A stretch of 64,000 bases of DNA from contig NZ_AP022829.1 of NCBI RefSeq assembly GCF_011405655.1, positions 2,775,001 through 2,839,000 of the forward strand, in the 5' to 3' direction. This DNA comes from Adlercreutzia hattorii. GTDB taxonomy: Bacteria; Actinomycetota; Coriobacteriia; Coriobacteriales; Eggerthellaceae. Of this stretch, positions 35,310-43,649 are shown in pieces. Position numbers and translations under genes: made by a program. Each line of letters begins with the position of its first letter. Positions within the stretch are counted from its first letter, which is position 1. The notes beneath the pieces were generated by a model. That model did not search any database, was not told the origin of the DNA, and saw only the letters and a list, made by a program, of their open reading frames with translations.

Positions 35310-36278
35310 ATGATCACCCGTCTCACCTTCGATCAGATCAGCACTGCAGTACACGACGCCTACGAAGCCTGCAAGGACATCAAGGGCGGCCAGAACGCCC
35401 ACTACATTCCCTATCTCGCCAACGTGAATTCCGACCTGTTCGGCATCAGTCTGTGCCTGCCGGACGGCCGGCTCATCTCTGTGGGCGACACCGACTACCG
35501 CTTCGGCATCGAGTCGGTCTCGAAGGTGCACACGGCTATTCTGGCACTGGAACAGCACGGCGCGCAGGCGATCCTCGACAACATCGGCGCCGATGCCACA
35601 GGGCTGCCGTTCAACTCCATCTTCGCCATCCTGCTGGAAAACGACCGGCCCTCCACGCCGCTCGTGAACGCCGGCGCCATCGCGGCCTGTTCGCTCGTCA
35701 AGCCCCACGGCGATGCCGATGGGAAATGGAAGGCCATCTTCGACAACATGACCGCGCTTCTGGGAAGCGAGCCGGTGCTCATCGACGAGTTGTACCATTC
35801 TGAATCCGCCACGAACTTCGACAACCGCTCCATCACCTGGCTGCTGCAAGAATACGGCCGCATCTACGACGACCCCAAGATGTCGCTTGATTTGTACACG
35901 CGCCAATGCTCGCTGGGCGTGACGGCCGAGCAGCTGGCCATCTCGGCGGCCACCATCGCCGACGACGGCGCGAACCCCATCACGAAGCGGCGCGTGTTCG
36001 GCGCGGAACTCACTCCCAAGGTGGTCGCGCTTATGAGCGCCGTCGGTTTCTACGAGCACTCGGGCGACTGGCTGTATGCCACGGGACTGCCCGCGAAGAC
36101 CGGCGTGGGCGGCGCCGTCATCGGCGTCATGCCCGGGCTTTTCGGCGTGTGCGCCTTCGCGCCGCCGCTGGATGACGCGGGCAATTCCGTGAAGGCCCAG
36201 GCGGCGCTCAAGCACCTGATGAAGAGCCTGAATCTGAACGTCTTCTCCAACACCCACTTCGATCTCGTCGAGGCCTAG
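35310..36278 (+). CDS. glsA: Glutaminase
   Basis: 322 residues, AAGGAGCGAGGAG region upstream. Beta-lactamase-like glutaminase fold with catalytic Ser-Lys in ESVSKVHTAI, substrate residues in NAGAIAACSLV, and NFDNRSITWLLQEYG. Hydrolyses glutamine to glutamate and ammonia. The ammonia may matter given that the GMP synthase here lacks its amidotransferase domain (speculation). Single gene, 63 bases before the sirtuin. Confidence 0.92.
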   Translation: MITRLTFDQISTAVHDAYEACKDIKGGQNAHYIPYLANVNSDLFGISLCLPDGRLISVGDTDYRFGIESVSKVHTAILALEQHGAQAILDNIGADATGLPFNSIFAILLENDRPSTPLVNAGAIAACSLVKPHGDADGKWKAIFDNMTALLGSEPVLIDELYHSESATNFDNRSITWLLQEYGRIYDDPKMSLDLYTRQCSLGVTAEQLAISAATIADDGANPITKRRVFGAELTPKVVALMSAVGFYEHSGDWLYATGLPAKTGVGGAVIGVMPGLFGVCAFAPPLDDAGNSVKAQAALKHLMKSLNLNVFSNTHFDLVEA

Positions 36279-36341
36279 AGTCGGGTACAATTCTTGGAAA
36301 GCCTCGAGGCCCCGAACAACGGGATGTGGAAAGGACGAGCC

Positions 36342-37094
36342 ATGATCTGCGACCAAACCGAGCGCGACATTGAGCAGCTGCGCCAGTGGATTGACGAGTG
36401 CGCGCCGGGCCGTATGGTGTTCTTCGGGGGTGCCGGCGTGTCCACGGAAAGCGGCATCCCCGACTTCCGCAGTGCCGACGGGCTCTACGCCCAGCGCTAC
36501 CCCTATCCGCCCGAGACCATGGTATCCCGCAGCTTCTTCGATGCCCATCCGCGTGAGTTCTTCGACTTCTACTGCGACCGCATGCTGGCCCTGGACGCCG
36601 AGCCCAACGCCGCGCACCGAAAGCTGGCCGAACTGGAGCGGGAGGGAACGCTTTCAGCCGTCGTGACCCAGAACATCGACGGGCTGCACCAGAAGGCCGG
36701 CAGCCGAAACGTGCTGGAGCTGCACGGCAGCGTGTGGCGCAACTTCTGCATGGACTGCGGCGCACCCTACACCGTGGAAGAGCTGCTGGCCCTGCGCGAA
36801 CAGAGCCCCGACGGCGTACCGCACTGCTCGAAGTGCGGAGCCATCGTGAAGCCGGACGTGGTGCTATACGAGGAGCCGTTGGACGACGGCACCGTGACCG
36901 CGGCCGTGCGCGCCATCGCTAGCGCCGACCTGCTGGTGATCGCCGGCACGAGCCTGGCGGTGTACCCGGCCGCGGGCCTCATCGACTACTTCAGTGGCGA
37001 TCACTTGGCCATCATCAACCGCACCCCCACTCCGCGCGACGCCCACGCCGACCTCTGCATCGCCACCAACGTCGGCGAAGTGCTGGGATATTAG
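36342..37094 (+). CDS. cobB: Sir2-family NAD-dependent protein deacylase
   Basis: 250 residues from ATG 36342 (GGAAAGGACGAG). Motifs: FFGGAGVSTESGIPDFRSAD, TQNIDGLHQKAG, LHGS with the catalytic His, two Cys pairs CMDC and CSKC for zinc, KPDVVLYEEPLDD and GTSLAVYPAAGL. It removes acyl groups from lysines using NAD. It is followed at once by a lipoprotein gene (2 bases after the stop). Confidence 0.92.
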   Translation: MICDQTERDIEQLRQWIDECAPGRMVFFGGAGVSTESGIPDFRSADGLYAQRYPYPPETMVSRSFFDAHPREFFDFYCDRMLALDAEPNAAHRKLAELEREGTLSAVVTQNIDGLHQKAGSRNVLELHGSVWRNFCMDCGAPYTVEELLALREQSPDGVPHCSKCGAIVKPDVVLYEEPLDDGTVTAAVRAIASADLLVIAGTSLAVYPAAGLIDYFSGDHLAIINRTPTPRDAHADLCIATNVGEVLGY

Positions 37095-37096
37095 CC

Positions 37097-37528
37097 ATGC
37101 GGAAGAAAGCCATGCGGAGGATTCTCGCCCTCGCACTGGCGGCGCTCCTAGGCCTGTCGGGTTGCGGGGCTGCCCCCGACAAGTCCGCTGCCCCTTCCCA
37201 TGGCGCGCCCGCCCCTGAAGCCGGCAATGAGCCGACCCGCGACGCGAGCGCCCCCGAAGCCGCTTCGCACCTCACCTTCCGCACCGAAGACAAGCTGCAG
37301 CAGCACTTCGAGAAGCACGGGCAGGAAACCGGCTGCGCCACGGCCGAGGAATACCTCGCCGCCGCCAACGCCGTCGTTGCCAATCCGGCCGCCCTCCACA
37401 AGCTGCAAGCCGAGGACGGCGACGACCTCTACTTCCTGGAATCCACCGGCGAATTCGTCGTCGTATCCCCCGCCGGCTACCTCCGCACCTACTACCTAAC
37501 CGACCGCGACTACTTCGAGAGGCAGTAA
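37097..37528 (+). CDS. Small lipoprotein with a toxin-like C-terminal domain
   Basis: 143 residues (a second ATG at 37112, after GGAAGAAA, is an equally good start). Lipoprotein signal ending LLGLSGCG. After a Pro/Ala-rich linker comes an 80-residue domain: LQQHFEKHGQETGCATAEEY, then EFVVVSPAGYLRTYYL. This His-Lys-His-Gly to TYY pattern is seen in BECR-fold nuclease-like domains of polymorphic toxins. Here it is anchored outside the cell without other toxin modules, so a nuclease role is doubtful. Possibly cotranscribed with the sirtuin. Confidence 0.65.
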   Translation: MRKKAMRRILALALAALLGLSGCGAAPDKSAAPSHGAPAPEAGNEPTRDASAPEAASHLTFRTEDKLQQHFEKHGQETGCATAEEYLAAANAVVANPAALHKLQAEDGDDLYFLESTGEFVVVSPAGYLRTYYLTDRDYFERQ

Positions 37529-37595
37529 CTTGCGGCACTTCCAATGCGGCCAAATGCTTGCAAGAACCTCAGAGGCCGAACTCGCTCTTACCAGC

Positions 37596-38549
37596 TCAAC
37601 TATCGATATCGAAGTAATCCCTGTCAATTCCTTTGATCTCATAGGTATGCCGCACCGACACACCGACATTGTGCGCAATCATAAGACGCGCAAGCTGGTC
37701 GCCGTCGACAAGGACAAGCTTTACCGCATGCTGCATGCCCGCATATTCAAGCGCACCTTTCGAAAACCGCGCTGTTGTGATGAAGAGGCCTTTCGTTGCC
37801 CCTGTACCCGTTAGCGCGCCCACAAACGCCTGAAGATCGGGACGCCCGACGCTTGCATTTAAATCCCATCGTTTTGCTTGGATATAAATGTTGTCGAACC
37901 CCAACTTATCTTCGCGGATCACCCCGTCAATGCCTCCGTCGTTCGAGAGAGGGGTGACCGAGCCCGAATCGTCGAGCGAGTCACCATATCCCATGGCGAG
38001 CAAAAGCTGAACAACGAGACGCTCGAAGAACGCCGGCGATTGCTGCATAATGGCTTCAAGGATATCCGACACCAACGCCGTCTCAATACTGCGAAATGCC
38101 TCGTCTATCGTGTCTTCTGGAGACTCGTTCTCTTCGACAATCACAGGTTGGACGGCCGCCTCCTTGGCCTCTTTTGCGGAGACGCCCTTTCCTTTGCGGC
38201 TTCGGTTTAGAAAGTCGCAGAACTCAGGAAACTGCATAAGCGCCTGACGATCGAGCTTTTCAACGCCACTGTTGAGCAAGTCTACCCCACGCTGGGTGAC
38301 CAGGTAGGTCCCCCTCTTTGGCGACTCGATACATTTTGCCTGCTTAAGATAAGTGCAGGCCCACAGCATATTGTTGGCATAGCGTTCGAACCCACTCGAA
38401 ATCGTTTCAGCCACTTCGTTGTCGCTCAAACCCCAGTAGTCGATAACAAACCGCCGAAGCTGCTTGCTCGTCACAGTGTCTCCAGGCGTCTCCGCAATAC
38501 GCCGCAGAACCGGAACCATCATCTCATCGTACCTCGGAACCGCCACCAC
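37596..38549 (-). CDS. mrr: Mrr-family restriction endonuclease (type IV)
   Basis: 317 residues from GTG 38549 (TAGGAGCGA just upstream; GTG 38546 is also possible). The N-terminal 100 residues are Mrr_N winged-helix (YDEMMVPVLRRIAETPGD). The C-terminal nuclease domain has the PD-(D/E)xK motif in NDGGIDGVI and IYIQAKRWD, closely like E. coli Mrr. Such enzymes cut DNA with foreign methylation. It lies beside a type I system whose methylation specificity appears switchable. Confidence 0.9.
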   Translation of the reverse strand: MVAVPRYDEMMVPVLRRIAETPGDTVTSKQLRRFVIDYWGLSDNEVAETISSGFERYANNMLWACTYLKQAKCIESPKRGTYLVTQRGVDLLNSGVEKLDRQALMQFPEFCDFLNRSRKGKGVSAKEAKEAAVQPVIVEENESPEDTIDEAFRSIETALVSDILEAIMQQSPAFFERLVVQLLLAMGYGDSLDDSGSVTPLSNDGGIDGVIREDKLGFDNIYIQAKRWDLNASVGRPDLQAFVGALTGTGATKGLFITTARFSKGALEYAGMQHAVKLVLVDGDQLARLMIAHNVGVSVRHTYEIKGIDRDYFDIDS

Positions 38550-38713
38550 TCGCTCCTACCCTACAAACTGTCTATTCTTCGCTTATTGTACCTGATTCCT
38601 CTTTTATCGCATTACTTACTCATAGCGCAACCCAAGCGCCATCACCCAACGAAAGGTGCCCGCATGCAATACACTGTGCTCCTAGATACGATCACCAGGG
38701 TACGCAACCGAAC

Positions 38714-38727
38714 TAAATGACCATTTA
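38714..38727. repeat. hsdS recombination site a
   Basis: TAAATGACCATTTA, a near-palindrome with an asymmetric AC centre. It lies at the 3-prime edge of half-cassette b and is flanked by AGCTGC. Inverted relative to sites b and d. Confidence 0.8.
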
Positions 38728-39382
38728 GCTGCTTGAGGTCGATCCACGAAACGTCAATCTCGCCGGACATGAGCTTGGGAAGAAGGGCGTCGCGCAGCTT
38801 TGCAAGCTGCTTGCATTCCTGCCTATTTGAGTCTATCGCACCAAAAATGTCCTTTAGAGCAGGCTGCAGTTCGGCTGCCTCCTTTGAGGACGGGAGAGGG
38901 AACTGGAGCGCACCGAGATCGTCGGCTTTAATCGACGGATAAGTCGAAACACTTTGCTCCGCAATTTGCTGAAGGGTTTTCGTCACGCTGTCTTGCGTAA
39001 GAAATAGGTACAGCAACTCCGGACAAACGAGTCGGTCGTTGGCACGTATTACGGTGAAGCCCGTTGACACCAGTACATTTTTGGCAGGGCTGAGAATAAG
39101 CCCGTAGTGCTTTTGAATTGGACGAACAGATGAATAAATGATGTCGCCCGACGTGACTTTGCGTCGCGCCCTGCTAGGCAACCTCTCGCTTTGGGGATCT
39201 ATCGCCTGATAGCTCTCAACGATTCCACGGGTGATATTCCCTGTGTCAAGGTATTGCACGAGTGGCCATTGCTCTCTGGGAGAGTAATTATCTGGATTGA
39301 ATTCAGCTATGTCAGCAACAGGCACATAGTTGATATGAGTGCTAGCGAGCCATTTCTCAAAAATCGTTCTCGCGTATTCGAG

Positions 39383-39396
39383 TAAATGGTCATTTA
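39383..39396. repeat. hsdS recombination site b
   Basis: TAAATGGTCATTTA on the plus strand, at the 5-prime edge of half-cassette b. Its flanks are a hybrid: AGCTGCC as in sites a and c on one side, CGAG as in d on the other. That is what a past exchange would leave. Confidence 0.8.
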
Positions 39397-39441
39397 GCTG
39401 CCTATCCAATATGGCCAGAGCGCAAGCCGCACCCCCAGCAG

Positions 39442-39747
39442 CTACTGTCGGAACAGTTCGTCATGGGAGCCAGTGCGTTGAAGGTAGGCTGTATCGCCAT
39501 CTACGCACCAGATGAGAAGCCAATCGCCGGCATTGGCAACATGGCATTCATTGCTTCCTTCCCATCTGCCCGAAAGCCTATGCATATTGTGTCTGTGTTT
39601 GAGGATCTCGATGGATTCGGTGCTGTTTTCCAAGATAAGACCAATGACTGCTTCTAGCTCAGCAAGATCCCACTCTCGCTTACGAGCTTTCCTTTTTAAA
39701 TCTCGGCTAAATGCTGGGGCAAACTTCGCTTCAAGTCGCGCGCTCAT
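39442..39747 (-). CDS. yafQ: YafQ-type RelE/ParE-family toxin
   Basis: 101 residues. RelE-superfamily ribosome-dependent mRNA interferase: FSRDLKRKARKREWDL, ILKHRHNMHRLSGRWEGSNE, CHVANAGDWLLIWCVDGD and a C-terminal LQRTGSHDELF. His and Asp positions of the active site (GSHDELF) are present. The start overlaps the antitoxin stop (ATGA), so the pair is coupled. Confidence 0.9.
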   Translation of the reverse strand: MSARLEAKFAPAFSRDLKRKARKREWDLAELEAVIGLILENSTESIEILKHRHNMHRLSGRWEGSNECHVANAGDWLLIWCVDGDTAYLQRTGSHDELFRQ

Positions 39748-40016
39748 GCCAAAGCCGCCTGAATCAGATCGTGAGCGTTGCTGTAGCTCTCGCCCGATCC
39801 GTTAGTAATCATCTCCTTCGTCTCGCGTATGGCAATCAGACTCTCCTCATTCGGCTGTTCGTAATCAAGCGAGAGAGGAATTGCATTGGTATTCACAATC
39901 TGCGTCAAGAATGCTCGCATAGCCGTAGAAATATCAAGGCCGTAGTGCTCGACAACCCTGGAAGCCTCGTCCTTCAAGTTGCTATCAAGGCGAATCGTCA
40001 AAGTGCTGGCAGCCAT
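39744..40016 (-). CDS. dinJ: DinJ/RelB-family antitoxin
   Basis: 90 residues from ATG 40016 (AGGAGG upstream; an adjacent ATG is at 40019). Ribbon-helix-helix N-terminus (STLTIRLDSNLKDEASRVVE, YGLDISTAMRAFL) and a flexible C-terminus that would bind YafQ. Represses its own promoter at the palindrome 40055-40074. Confidence 0.9.
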   Translation of the reverse strand: MAASTLTIRLDSNLKDEASRVVEHYGLDISTAMRAFLTQIVNTNAIPLSLDYEQPNEESLIAIRETKEMITNGSGESYSNAHDLIQAALA

Positions 40017-40048
40017 CATTGCCTCCTCATTCAAATTTCAGCAAGCAT

Positions 40049-40077
40049 ATGATAACGTTTGTAAGTGCAAACGTCAA
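40049..40077 (-). promoter_or_regulatory. dinJ-yafQ promoter and operator
   Basis: On the minus strand TTGACG (40072-40077), 17-base spacer, TATCAT (40049-40054). The inverted repeat ACGTTTG-TAAGTG-CAAACGT (40055-40074) occupies the spacer and half the -35, a typical autorepression site. Confidence 0.75.
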
Positions 40078-40113
40078 TTCATTGAAGCAAACCGTAACAG
40101 AAACGAGGAACCC

Positions 40114-41082
40114 ATGCATGCGACCACTATTGACGCGATCTCTATCCAAATGCAGCCTTTCCTTAATTGCGATCAAATGAAAAAGTTGCGCGAAGTGCTT
40201 AAATGCACGTTCTCTCAATCCAGGCCAATGGAAACGAAGCGCGATGAAGACCTCGTTGCCGCCTTCATCGAAGCAAAGCAAGTTGAGGGATGCTCTCCCA
40301 AGACCCTAGACTACTACCGCAACACCCTGGAAAAACTTCAGGCATCTCTTAAAATGTCATTCACTCAAGTAGAGACAGCAGATCTACGCAGCTATCTAAC
40401 CAAATACGAGCGTGAGCGCGGATCAAGCAAGGTTACTATCGACAACATAAGACGCATCATGTCCAGCTTCTTTTCATGGCTTGAAGAGGAGGACTATATC
40501 GTCAAAAGTCCCGTAAGACGCATTCATCGCGTAAAGGTGGCCCTAGTCATTAAAGAAACTTTTTCTGACGAAGATCTCGAAATCATCCGCGAAAGTTGCC
40601 TTAATCGCCGCGACCTGGCTCTCGTCGACCTTCTCGTCTCAACGGGAATGCGCGTCGGAGAGCTCGTTAAGCTCAATCGAGAGGATATTGATCTAAACGA
40701 AAGAGAGTGCATTGTTCTTGGGAAAGGAAACAAGCAGCGCATGGTCTACTTTGACGCGCGGGCAAAATTGCACCTCGAAGATTACCTGCATCATCGAACG
40801 GACTGCAATCCGGCTCTTTTCGTGACGCTCTCAAAGCCTCATGATCGTCTAACTATAGGCGCCATAGAGCTACGACTTCGCAAAATTGGACAGCGCCTCG
40901 ATATGCATCGCGTCCACCCCCATAAGTTCCGGCGCACCCTGGCCACTTATGCCATTGGCAAAGGGATGCCCATTGAGCAAGTGCAAAAACTCCTCGGTCA
41001 TGCGAAAATAGACACCACCATGCACTATGCTATGGTGAGTCAGAACAACGTAAAGGCATCGCACAGAAGGTATCTGGATTGA
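40114..41082 (+). CDS. Tyrosine recombinase, probable hsdS invertase
   Basis: 322 residues from ATG 40114 (GAGGAA). N-terminal SAM-like core-binding domain (about 45-135; EGCSPKTLDYYRNTLEKLQ). Catalytic domain with Arg in TGMRVGELV, Lys in LGKGNKQRM, HPHKFRRTLAT (His-x-x-Arg), LLGHAKIDTTMHYAM with the His and Tyr nucleophile. Complete active set. It lies inside the hsdS cassette array, so it most likely acts on the 14-bp sites there. Its start region is divergent from dinJ. Confidence 0.9.
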   Translation: MHATTIDAISIQMQPFLNCDQMKKLREVLKCTFSQSRPMETKRDEDLVAAFIEAKQVEGCSPKTLDYYRNTLEKLQASLKMSFTQVETADLRSYLTKYERERGSSKVTIDNIRRIMSSFFSWLEEEDYIVKSPVRRIHRVKVALVIKETFSDEDLEIIRESCLNRRDLALVDLLVSTGMRVGELVKLNREDIDLNERECIVLGKGNKQRMVYFDARAKLHLEDYLHHRTDCNPALFVTLSKPHDRLTIGAIELRLRKIGQRLDMHRVHPHKFRRTLATYAIGKGMPIEQVQKLLGHAKIDTTMHYAMVSQNNVKASHRRYLD

Positions 41083-41144
41083 TAAAACTTCACCAAAACA
41101 CTTCGCACGTCCTGACGCCAGCCTGTTAGTAACCGAGGATTTCC

Positions 41145-41996
41145 ATGCTAAGCATTTCTGACTGGGTGACTATCGGATGCGCAATCCCGCCCCTGATGCT
41201 ATCTGCTTTCATCTACTGGCGCCAATGCAGGCAGGACAGGGCAATCAACGCACTTGATCAAGAAATGCGCGATAGGGAGGCGCAACGCCAGCGCGAGCAA
41301 ATCGAGAGCAATGCCGCAGCTTTTATCTCTCGGTATTACGCTGACCGAGGGCTTATACCGCTCTGCGCCATCGCGGCCATGCACGATTGCACTTTTCCGT
41401 ATCGCCGGGAAATGTATCGCGAGTTCTGCAGTTGTTCTCGAGAAATGCAACGCGCAATCATCGACTTGAGCGATTGGTCACTCAATCCAGTCAAACACGA
41501 AGACCTATATCGGAACTGCCTCGAGAAATTTCGGCAGATATTAAAGGTGGGGTTTCCTGCTGACGCTAACCTTTTTTATATGTTTGACCAGTACATGGAA
41601 CGTACTCTAAATCAATATGGGGCACTGAAGGTGCCGGAAAGCTCCTTTGAGACCACGAGTAGGATTACGGACATGCTTAGCAATCACACAAAGATTGCAA
41701 GAGGCATCCCAGTTCTGAATGCGCTGGCAGATGAGCTGAACCTCAGAACATGCTCTGAGGTTTTTTGCTGCTGGGCTTTATCCGTCGAAGCGCAATACAT
41801 AGTGGTCTACGCGGCTCCATCAAGCACTGATATTTACGGATGCCCGGGATGCTGGGCAGGAGAAGAGATCTCTCATTTGGAGGATCAGTTCCTGCTGACT
41901 CTTTTTTCGATATACACAAACTGCATCTTGGCGGATGAGCCATCTTTAACACCCGAAGCGACCAGCCACAAACTTTCTCGAAAGGCACCACTATGA
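41145..41996 (+). CDS. Membrane-anchored protein of unknown function in the restriction locus
   Basis: 283 residues from ATG 41145 (GAGGAT). One N-terminal membrane span (about 8-26), then a coiled-coil-prone stretch (INALDQEMRDREAQRQREQI), then a 220-residue soluble domain with FISRYYADRGLIPLCAIAAM. I do not recognise a named family. Its stop overlaps the start of the plus-strand half hsdS (ATGATGA), so the two are translationally coupled. Possible roles are phage-sensing or an accessory defence effector; this is inference only. Confidence 0.7.
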   Translation: MLSISDWVTIGCAIPPLMLSAFIYWRQCRQDRAINALDQEMRDREAQRQREQIESNAAAFISRYYADRGLIPLCAIAAMHDCTFPYRREMYREFCSCSREMQRAIIDLSDWSLNPVKHEDLYRNCLEKFRQILKVGFPADANLFYMFDQYMERTLNQYGALKVPESSFETTSRITDMLSNHTKIARGIPVLNALADELNLRTCSEVFCCWALSVEAQYIVVYAAPSSTDIYGCPGCWAGEEISHLEDQFLLTLFSIYTNCILADEPSLTPEATSHKLSRKAPL

Positions 41997-42496
41997 TGAC
42001 CACACTCAAAACAATATGCTCATACAGAAAAGAAAAAATAGACCCTCAGAGCTTACAAAGTAATTCTTATGTGTCGACCGATGGTATGGCTTCGAACAAA
42101 AAAGGCATCTTTCGTTTCTCGATACCTCCTGCGCATGGCAAAGTTACTCGCTATCTTAAAGACGACATCCTTGTTTCCAACATTCGCCCCTATTTTAAAA
42201 AGATTTGGCTTGCAGATAGAGACGGCGGTTGCTCGAACGACATCTTGGTTTTTACGTCAAACGAACATTGCTCAAGCGAGTATTTATACTGGCTATTATG
42301 CAATGATAAATTTTTCGATTATGCTTCCGCAACAGCAAAAGGGACGAAGATGCCTCGCGGTGACAAGAATGCACTGCTAGACTACCCCATCCAAAAACAT
42401 AACCGTCAGCTCCAGGAAGCGATTGTCCGGATTTTGAGGCCCTTCCAACAACAGCTAGCCATCAACTCTCGGATAAATGACCATTTAGCTGCCTGA
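41993..42496 (+). pseudogene. Half hsdS (first recognition domain, alternative copy) on the plus strand
   Basis: 167 residues: one target-recognition domain, with YLKDDILVSNIRPYFKKIWL, YLYWLLCNDKFFDYASATAK and GDKNALLDYPIQ, then the central conserved segment QLAINSRINDHL. It stops two residues later because site c joins it to the antisense end of hsdS. Inversion at c and d would give it a complete second half. Inversion at b and c would place it on the minus strand joined to half-cassette b. ATG 41993 overlaps the upstream gene. Confidence 0.85.
42462..42487. repeat. hsdS recombination site c with extended arm
   Basis: 14-bp core TAAATGACCATTTA at 42474-42487. With the 12 bases before it, the 26-base segment is an exact inverted copy of that at site d. 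It is read as SRINDHL on plus and LNGHL on minus. Confidence 0.85.
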
Positions 42497-43649
42497 GACC
42501 GATCCGCGAAACGTCAATCTCGCCGGACATGAGCTTCGGGAGAAGGGCGTCGCGAAGGCACTCCAAGCTCTGGTTTTCTCTAACATTGCTTTGGATGGCC
42601 TCGAATAGCGGTTTAGTTTTTCCAGAGAAGTCGTTCAAGGAGGCCGCATCAGGGAAGCCGATCTCGAGCTCAGCAAGCTCGGTGCGTGGCAGTTCTGTTT
42701 GCCCGGTACTTCCCTTGGCCATTGACTCAAACTGGTCTTCCGACGATAGCGCCCAGCAGCCTAAGTATTCCACCAGCGCCTCATACGCAGGCCGCACTAT
42801 TGTTACGTGTGAGTCAACGGTCACCCGCTCATCGTGACACAATACCTGCGCTGACCTCCCTAATGTTCCGGTGCCTGTTGAGCAGATAAGAATGTCTCCA
42901 TAACGCAAAAGCTTCTCTCTAGATCTAGGATTTTCGATTCTTCTGGCGTTCGCATCATCAATCTTATGGTTGCGAATACAACGTTGATTCAGTGCGTGGA
43001 ATTTTCCTTTTTCGCAATACTTGGGCGCACCCCCGCGACACAGCAGAGAAGTGCAGTCCTGCAATGTGCGTTTGCTGCTACTTTGCCGTGACAGCTCCTT
43101 GTATTCAGAGAGTGCCATTTCGAGTAAATGGTCATTTATCCGAGAGTTGAGCTCGATCTTTTCGTCTAGCACTGCTAAGTAGTCCGCAACAGCATGCTGC
43201 ACAGATAGCGCCGGAAGGACAATCTCCACTTCCTTTAGGACTCTTACGCTCAAATTCTGCTGGGCGCCACCGTTGGCAAGCCCAGCAATCTCACAATGCC
43301 TATTTTTCAACCAGTAGTACACATATTTCGGATCCGCAAGCGCGCAGTCAATCACAAGATTGCAACATGCCTGATTCGTGGTAAGAGGTATTCCCGCAAT
43401 AGCCACCCGTCCAGCTGTTGCGCCATACATCGCCACAATGACAGTATCCTTAGGCACCCATCTCGTAGACGAATTGTCTAGCCCTTGCTCTGTGATATGG
43501 GATGCGGTTGATCTAATTCGATTGAAGTTTACCTCAGCGGTATTCAGCCAAGGGATAGTGCCGCCATCGTAATACTCTCGACAACTACGTTTGGGCGTTC
43601 CGCCCGAACAGATTCTCAAACAGATATCACTCAGCGTTTTACATTCCAA
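42462..43649 (-). CDS. hsdS: Type I restriction-modification specificity subunit
   Basis: About 395 residues. I start at TTG 43649 because GGAGG precedes it and upstream residues are hsdM in another frame. First recognition domain begins CLRICSGGTPKRSCREYYDG, then the central conserved NSRINDHLLEMALSEYKEL (site d), second domain with YGDILICSTGTGTLGRSAQ, and end LRDALLPKLMSGEIDVSRIG then RQLNGHLSES across site c. It chooses the DNA sequence methylated and cut by HsdM and HsdR. It overlaps the plus-strand half hsdS by 35 bases. Currently the active arrangement. Confidence 0.9.
   Translation of the reverse strand: MECKTLSDICLRICSGGTPKRSCREYYDGGTIPWLNTAEVNFNRIRSTASHITEQGLDNSSTRWVPKDTVIVAMYGATAGRVAIAGIPLTTNQACCNLVIDCALADPKYVYYWLKNRHCEIAGLANGGAQQNLSVRVLKEVEIVLPALSVQHAVADYLAVLDEKIELNSRINDHLLEMALSEYKELSRQSSSKRTLQDCTSLLCRGGAPKYCEKGKFHALNQRCIRNHKIDDANARRIENPRSREKLLRYGDILICSTGTGTLGRSAQVLCHDERVTVDSHVTIVRPAYEALVEYLGCWALSSEDQFESMAKGSTGQTELPRTELAELEIGFPDAASLNDFSGKTKPLFEAIQSNVRENQSLECLRDALLPKLMSGEIDVSRIGLRQLNGHLSES
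43125..43150. repeat. hsdS recombination site d with extended arm
   Basis: Core TAAATGGTCATTTA at 43125-43138, between the two recognition domains of hsdS. The 26 bases 43125-43150 are the exact reverse complement of 42462-42487, so recombination would invert about 640 bases carrying the second recognition domain. Confidence 0.85.

Larger units (their letters stand above)
38642..39409 (-). pseudogene. Half hsdS cassette (second recognition domain, copy b)
   Basis: Encodes one target-recognition domain: QLNDHLLEYARTIFEKWLAS at the start, SGDIIYSSVRPIQKHYG, and the conserved helix end LRDALLPKLMSGEIDVSW. It equals the C-terminal half of a type I specificity subunit; the first half is missing and the only start is a TTG. 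Recombination sites bound it at 38714 (a) and 39383 (b). It is probably silent storage for exchange into hsdS. Its last 80 bases nearly repeat those of the main hsdS. Confidence 0.85.

Noticed and set aside
38642-43150. CRISPR-like array because of repeated short units
   Set aside because: The four repeats are kilobases apart, near-palindromic and inside hsdS coding borders; they are recombination sites.
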